Shown here: positions 12,666 to 15,734 of the stretch, in pieces
Position numbering within the stretch: the stretch's first letter is position 1
How the letters are laid out: each line of letters starts with the position of its first letter
DNA from: Lentibacillus juripiscarius JCM 12147
GTDB lineage: Bacteria; Bacillota; Bacilli; Bacillales_D; Amphibacillaceae
Assembly (NCBI GenBank): GCA_001311805.1
Contig: BBCA01000062.1
Coordinates: 1-15,734 of the forward strand
Reading direction: 5' to 3'
DNA: 15,734 nucleotides
The notes under the pieces: model-generated
Database searches by the model: none
Told to the model about the DNA's origin: nothing
The model's input: only the letters and a program-made list of their open reading frames with translations
Made by a program: the position numbers and the translations under genes

Positions 12666-12686
12666 TTATTTTGTATATTAATTCAA
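12658..12686 (-). promoter_or_regulatory. Promoter of the carB-argFGH operon
   Basis: On the minus strand TTGAAT (12686-12681) and CATAAT (12663-12658) are separated by 17 nt, a good sigma-A promoter. Transcription would start near 12651, leaving a leader of about 110 nt. The -35 lies inside the stronger ARG box and the -10 inside the weaker one, so arginine repressor binding should block RNA polymerase. A short dyad ATGAA/TTCAT (12595-12614) lies in the leader, with no function I can assign. Confidence 0.65.
12672..12685 (-). promoter_or_regulatory. ARG box (ArgR/AhrC operator)
   Basis: Minus-strand TGAATTAATATACA matches TGAATWWWWATTCA at 13 of 14 positions. It overlaps the -35 of the carB promoter, so arginine-dependent repression of carB-argFGH is expected from the known AhrC/ArgR mechanism. 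Confidence 0.65.
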
Positions 12687-12723
12687 TAAGAAAATGAAAT
12701 TTTTTAAATCTTTTGTATGGAAA

Positions 12724-12761
12724 TAAAAAAATGCATAGAGATGTCAGCTCTCCCTATGCAT
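12724..12761 (-). terminator. Rho-independent terminator after the FAH-family gene
   Basis: On the minus strand ATGCATA plus GAGA pairs with TCTC plus TATGCAT (an 11-bp stem with a 2-nt GG bulge and loop GCTGACA), followed directly by seven T. It begins about 12 nt after the stop at 12773-12775, separating this gene from the arg operon. Confidence 0.9.
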
Positions 12762-12772
12762 GCGAATCATTA

Positions 12773-13703
12773 TTATTTAGCTTTCACCTTGTTTTCCAGC
12801 TGACCAATATTTCCGATTTCCATCGTTATGGTATCGCCATCGTTTAAAAATTTCGGTGGGTTCATGCCCTTCCCTACGCCGTCTGGTGTGCCTGACAGAA
12901 TCAGATCACCCGGTTTCAGTGTAATTAGTCCGGAAATAAACTCAATGAGATACGGAACATCAAAATAAGCTTGCTGGTTGATGATGACTGGCGAACATTT
13001 CCATTCACCTGAGACTGGATCGTTAAATCGCCTGGGTCACCAACTTCATCTGCAGTCACAATCCATGGTCCCACCGGTGTGCTGCGGTCGAGTGTTTTAC
13101 CCTGCAGCCACTCTGGTGTTCGCGTTTGCAAATCACGTGCTGAAATGTCATTCCCAATTGTATAGCCGGCAATGTACTTAAGGGCATTTTCCCGCTTCAC
13201 ACGGGATGCTTCTTTCCCGATGACAGCAGTAAGCTCCACTTCATAATCAAGCTGACTGGTTTTGGGCGACTTTTCGATGACATCTTCAGGGCCGATTAGG
13301 CTGTTGGCAAATTTTGCAAACAGTACAGGATATTCCGGTACATCACTCTTCATTTCCGCTGCATGATCGGCGTAGTTTTTGCCTATGCAGATAATTTTGG
13401 ATGGTTCAGGAACAGGTGTCAGCAGACGAACCTCTTCACGGCTGTAACCGATATCTTCCATATTGGTCGTTTGGGCAAATGCGGCTGCTTCTATTGCCTG
13501 ACTAATAATAAAATTGCCGCCCGCAAAAAACAGGACGGGTCAGATGGGAAAAATTGCTCTGCATTGGCTGCTAATTCGTTTTCCCGCCTGGAACGCCGCC
13601 AGCGACGCCAAGTCTCCTGCATATCCGCAATACAGCCATTCAGCATAAAACCAACTCTGGGCGGACCGGGACTTCTTTTCAGCTGATAACTCAGTAATTT
13701 CAA
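12773..13703 (-). CDS. Fumarylacetoacetate hydrolase (FAH) family protein (frame broken twice)
   Basis: FAH-fold enzymes are metal-dependent hydrolases, decarboxylases or tautomerases acting on 2-oxo acids; the substrate here cannot be told. The reconstruction is about 310 residues: a small N-terminal domain (MKLLSYQLKR, LPSD-like FFPSDPSCFL), then the catalytic domain with PSKIICIGKNYADHAAEM (His near 115), the metal site LDYEVELTAVIGKE (Glu156 and Glu158), GYTIGNDISARDLQ and LKPGDLILSGTPDGVGKG. It ends IGNIGQLENKVKAK. Two lost bases break it: about 13518 (FLRA then GNFIISQAIEAAAFAQ) and the T run at 12962-12965 (STSKLI then FDVPYLIEFISGL). I chose TTG (13703-13701) because GGAGG lies 8 nt upstream. 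B. subtilis YisK is a family member by recollection. Its own terminator suggests a single-gene unit. Confidence 0.88.
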
Positions 13704-13871
13704 CGGATGTTCCTCCAATCAATTGTAATCTCTTCCATGTATGTATTGCCTGTTTTCATTATTCGCCTCTCAACAGCATGAATCCTGCCATTTTTAAAAA
13801 TAAGACTGTTTTTCTAATAGACTGTTGCTTTTTGTGTGACACCACAGAATGAAACCCTGCTGAACAATTTG
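13704..13871. other. Gene-free DNA upstream of the FAH-family gene
   Basis: This stretch should hold the promoter of the FAH-family gene, but I find no convincing -35/-10 pair. A 19-codon minus-strand reading frame (13759-13700) starts behind GAGAGG and stops across the TTG start as TTGA. Open frames running on into 13872-14150 lie in the repeat and show no protein-like features. Confidence 0.4.
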
Positions 13872-14150
13872 TATAAACTGCGACGTAACTGCTACATTGA
13901 TTTCTGCTCCGTGCAGTCGCTTTCACCCCAGGGCATAAGCTCGACATCTACTCAAGCTCTCTTCGTTCGCTTTCGTAGTGTCTTCTTTACCGCGGGCACG
14001 GGCTTCAGCCTCCGTAGCGGAAAACCGCCGCTGCGGGGTCTTCAGACACGTGCTGTTCCCGCAGGACAAGGAAAGCTACGTCAGTGATACATCGCACGAA
14101 GAAAAAGTGCTTTTCTTTTTCGAGGAGTCGACTGCCCTCCGCTCCAATCA
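13872..14150 (-). repeat. GC-rich structured repeat, copy A
   Basis: Read on the minus strand, copy A starts GATTGGAGCGGAGGGCAGTC (near 14150) and ends in CGCAGTTTATA (13882-13872). It shares TCCTGCGGGAACAG, GACCCCGCAG, GGAGGCT and CCCGCGG, in order, with copy B. Helices: terminal GCAGTCG (14135-14129) / CGACTGC (13919-13913); core CTGCGGG / CCCGCAG (14064-14058 with 14037-14031); a hairpin AGCGG/CCGCT between; GCACG in the core loop (14053-14049) with CGTGC (14000-13996); and a side stem GACACTAC / GTAG-A-TGTC (13982-13943). I recall similar elements scattered through Bacillaceae intergenic regions. No open frame in it looks like a gene. Confidence 0.75.
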
Positions 14151-14185
14151 ATCATCATAAGATCATTAATAATGATTGGAAGCGG
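14138..14185. repeat. Inverted repeat at the meeting ends of the two repeat copies
   Basis: CCGCTCCAATCA (about 14139-14150) is matched by TGATTGGAAGCGG (14173-14185), a 12-bp inverted repeat with one extra base and about 22 nt of AT-rich DNA between. These are the facing ends of copies A and B. Confidence 0.7.
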
Positions 14186-14357
14186 AATATCTTCAAACCA
14201 GCGGAGGAAATACACGGAGACTCCTGCGGGAACAGTGGCCTACGTGAGACCCCGCAGAACGGAGTTCGAGGAGGCTCACGGGTCACCCGCGGAAAGCGGA
14301 GTGTATTTCCGGAGCGGTGTCATAGCATTCCATTTTCAAAGTATGCCGCAGTTTATA
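14173..14357 (+). repeat. GC-rich structured repeat, copy B (opposite orientation)
   Basis: On the plus strand copy B starts TGATTGGAAGCGG and ends with CGCAGTTTATA (14347-14357), as in copy A. Helices: terminal GGAAATACAC (14206-14215) / GTGTATTTCC (14301-14310); core CTGCGGG (14224-14230) / CCCGCAG (14251-14257), with exactly the same 20-nt loop length as copy A; a small hairpin GAAC/GTTC; and CGTGAG in the core loop (14243-14248) with CTCACG (14275-14280). The last helix interleaves with the core helix and would make a pseudoknot. Confidence 0.75.
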
Positions 14358-14408
14358 TCAACTGTACTGGAAAAACAACAAAGTTATGATAAGATCCAAA
14401 AATAAAAT

Positions 14409-14437
14409 CCGGCACCCCTTGGTCTAGGAGGTGCCGG
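14409..14437 (-). terminator. Terminator of the small-protein gene
   Basis: CCGGCACC (14409-14416) and GGTGCCGG (14430-14437) form a strong 8-bp stem that can extend inward. On the minus strand it is followed by ATTTTATTTTT; the plus-strand side lacks a T run. It starts 10 nt past the stop at 14447, which supports a minus-strand gene ending there. Confidence 0.8.
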
Positions 14438-14446
14438 TGTTCTATA

Positions 14447-14616
14447 TCATGTATGAATATGACTGTCGATTTCTGCTATCATTTGTTTGCACTGCTGGTA
14501 TTCATGCTGCCGTTTTTCTCTACGGCAATGCGCTTTTCGAGTTTTCTTTCGTATTCCGCGTACCCCATCTGGTGCGATTGTTGCATTGCCTTCTCCATTT
14601 CCGGAGTATAGGTCAT
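14447..14616 (-). CDS. Probable small charged protein, function unknown (possible single-base break)
   Basis: From the ATG at 14616-14614 the frame reads MTYTPEMEKAMQQSHQMGYA then EYERKLEKRIAVEKN and stops at 14479 (45 residues). If the A run at 14513-14517 has lost one base, as in neighbouring genes, it continues KKRQHEYQQCKQMIAEIDSH to a stop at 14447 (56 residues), 10 nt before a terminator. The longer form is more protein-like: a highly charged, helix-forming sequence without membrane segments or signal peptide. The ribosome binding site is weak (GTGGA). I do not recognise a family. Not being a gene at all remains possible, but the terminator placement argues for one. Confidence 0.55.
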
Positions 14617-14832
14617 CCGAATTCCACTATTGATAGTGAACCATCCTTTCGTTTGTTTACGGTAATAAGAATATCATATAGAACTTACCAGCCGCAAAAC
14701 GAATATAGCTGTTTGAAACCGAAATCAATTCCATAAGATAGAGTGAATGGCGCTTAGCATTCCATATGCTAAACTTGCCGCCAATTTCTAATGTATACTG
14801 CACTTTCCCTAAAATTCGCGCAGTGGATCTTC
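14617..14832. other. Intergenic DNA between metQ and the small-protein gene
   Basis: On the minus strand a dyad TTAGCAT / ATGCTAA with flanking GGCG / CGCC lies at about 14749-14781, downstream of metQ. It has no following T run, so it is at best a weak terminator or an mRNA-stabilising hairpin. I see no clear promoter or gene. Confidence 0.35.
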
Positions 14833-15657
14833 TTATTCAGGTGCTCCATCAACTGGAACGACTGCACCACCAAATTCTTCCTTGATAAATTCCTGAATTT
14901 TATCAGAATGCAGGACATCCACCAATGTATTTAATGTTTCGTTATCCTTATCCTCTTTTCGTACGGCAACCACATTTACATAAGGAGATTCGTCCCCCTC
15001 CAGAATGAGTGCATCTTCCGACGGGTTCAAGTCAGCGCCAATTGCATAGTTCGTATTAATGGCTACTAATGTGTTTTCTTCTGTTTCATATAAGTCAGGC
15101 AACGCTGCTGCATCATAATCATGTGAGAATGTCAGGTTTTTCGGATTTTCCACAATGTCATCGGTTGTTGCGTCTACTTTCTTTACGTCTTCAGCCAGTT
15201 TAATCAGGCCTTCCCGTTCCAGTAATGCCAGGACACGGCCATGGTCGGCAACGGAGCGGCTCATCAATACTTCTGCTTCATCCGGGATTTCGTCAATACT
15301 ATTAAAATCTTTGGAATAAATACCCATTGGCTCAATATGGATGCCGCCGAGATGAGTGAAATCATAACCAATGTCGGCAATCTGCCCCTTCAGGTACGGT
15401 ATGTGCTGGAAGTAGTTCGCATCAATTTCACCGCTCTCCAGATCATCGTTCGGCAAAACATAATCCTGGTATTCTTCTATTTTGAGGGTAATCCCCTTTT
15501 CCTTCAGTAGTGGCTTTGCTTCTTCCAGAATAACAGCATGTGGTGTACTCGATGCCCCCACCTTAATGGTATTGCTGTCGCCATCCCCTGACGATTCCCC
15601 ACACGCTCCTAATATAAGCACCAATAATGCTGCTGTAAATGCTATAATCTTTTTCAT
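14833..15657 (-). CDS. metQ: MetQ/NlpA-family substrate-binding lipoprotein (methionine-type ABC transporter)
   Basis: MetQ is the membrane-anchored binding protein that delivers methionine to the MetNI transporter. The frame is intact at 274 residues from the ATG at 15657, which follows AAAGGAGAGATCAAG; an upstream ATG would spoil the signal peptide. It has a lipoprotein signal (MKKIIAFTAALLVLILGAC) with lipobox LGAC and lipidated Cys19, then an acidic serine- and glycine-rich linker. Family motifs are IKVGASSTPHAVILE, EIDANYFQHIPYLK, FTHLGGIHIEPMGIYS, DHGRVLALLEREGLIKL, VENPKNLTFS and AINTNYAIGADLNPSEDAL. Many acidic residues suit a halophile. metN and metI are not visible downstream, and only 77 nt remain upstream before the edge. 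Ligand specificity (methionine isomer or another amino acid) cannot be read from sequence. Confidence 0.9.
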   Translation of the reverse strand: MKKIIAFTAALLVLILGACGESSGDGDSNTIKVGASSTPHAVILEEAKPLLKEKGITLKIEEYQDYVLPNDDLESGEIDANYFQHIPYLKGQIADIGYDFTHLGGIHIEPMGIYSKDFNSIDEIPDEAEVLMSRSVADHGRVLALLEREGLIKLAEDVKKVDATTDDIVENPKNLTFSHDYDAAALPDLYETEENTLVAINTNYAIGADLNPSEDALILEGDESPYVNVVAVRKEDKDNETLNTLVDVLHSDKIQEFIKEEFGGAVVPVDGAPE

Positions 15658-15734
15658 CTTGATCTCTCCTTTTATCGTTATTGAGTGAATTTCATAATTC
15701 AATATCTACCTTTAAAATACGAACAATTAGTATT

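Noticed and set aside
13759..13947. Minus-strand 62-codon frame upstream of the FAH gene
   Set aside because: It runs from repeat copy A into intergenic DNA, has no good ribosome binding site and shows no protein-like pattern. Its YVAVYTNC segment comes from the repeat's shared end.
13872..14357. Insertion sequence or CRISPR array
   Set aside because: No transposase frame is present, and there are only two opposed copies with no regular spacers.
14084..14405. Plus-strand frames of 77 and 101 codons
   Set aside because: They are translations of repeat copy B; the likeness to the opposite frame in copy A is due to repeat DNA, not a protein family.
14431..14736. Plus-strand 101-codon frame
   Set aside because: It is antisense to the better supported small minus-strand gene and overlaps its terminator, with no ribosome binding site or family.
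15692..15734. Minus-strand frame entering from the window edge and ending at 15692 as the tail of metI
   Set aside because: Only 13 codons are visible (ILIVRILKVDIEL) and they do not clearly resemble a MetI C-terminus.

Overview
The window looks like a chromosomal segment of a Bacillaceae bacterium (Firmicutes), probably a moderately halophilic or halotolerant relative of Virgibacillus, Oceanobacillus or Lentibacillus. This rests on the sufCDSUB gene order, strong AGGAGG-type ribosome binding sites, an ArgR/AhrC-type ARG box, and GC-rich dispersed repeats of a kind I recall from Bacillaceae genomes. The genus is inference. Every gene I can support lies on the minus strand, so transcription runs from high to low coordinates.

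Layout in the direction of transcription: (1) metQ, a methionine-type ABC transporter substrate-binding lipoprotein (14833-15657). (2) A probable small charged protein of 45-56 residues with its own terminator (14409-14616). (3) A gene-free stretch with two copies, in opposite orientation, of a structured GC-rich repeat (13872-14357). (4) A fumarylacetoacetate hydrolase (FAH) family enzyme with a TTG start and a strong terminator (12724-13703). (5) An arginine operon carB-argF-argG-argH (5635-12542), started by a promoter overlapped by two ARG-box-like operators and ended by a hairpin. It makes carbamoyl phosphate, then citrulline, argininosuccinate and arginine. (6) The complete SUF iron-sulfur cluster assembly operon sufC-sufD-sufS-sufU-sufB (49-5312), ending in a classic terminator at the window edge. 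SufS and SufU mobilise sulfur from cysteine, and the SufBCD scaffold assembles clusters.

The dominant anomaly is the number of broken reading frames. Thirteen single-base frame breaks (plus one suspected) hit sufB, sufS, sufC, argH, carB and the FAH gene, while sufU, sufD, argG, argF and metQ are open. Most lie in homopolymer runs, and restoring one base returns a full-length protein with normal motifs. I read these as uncorrected sequencing or assembly indels, not gene decay. Gene entries therefore give the reconstructed span and mark each break.

I see no mobile-element gene, CRISPR array, tRNA, rRNA or evident new multi-gene system. The points most worth following are the repeat pair, whose possible helices differ in sequence but keep complementarity, the absence of carA beside an arginine-regulated carB, and possible structured leaders in the suf operon.
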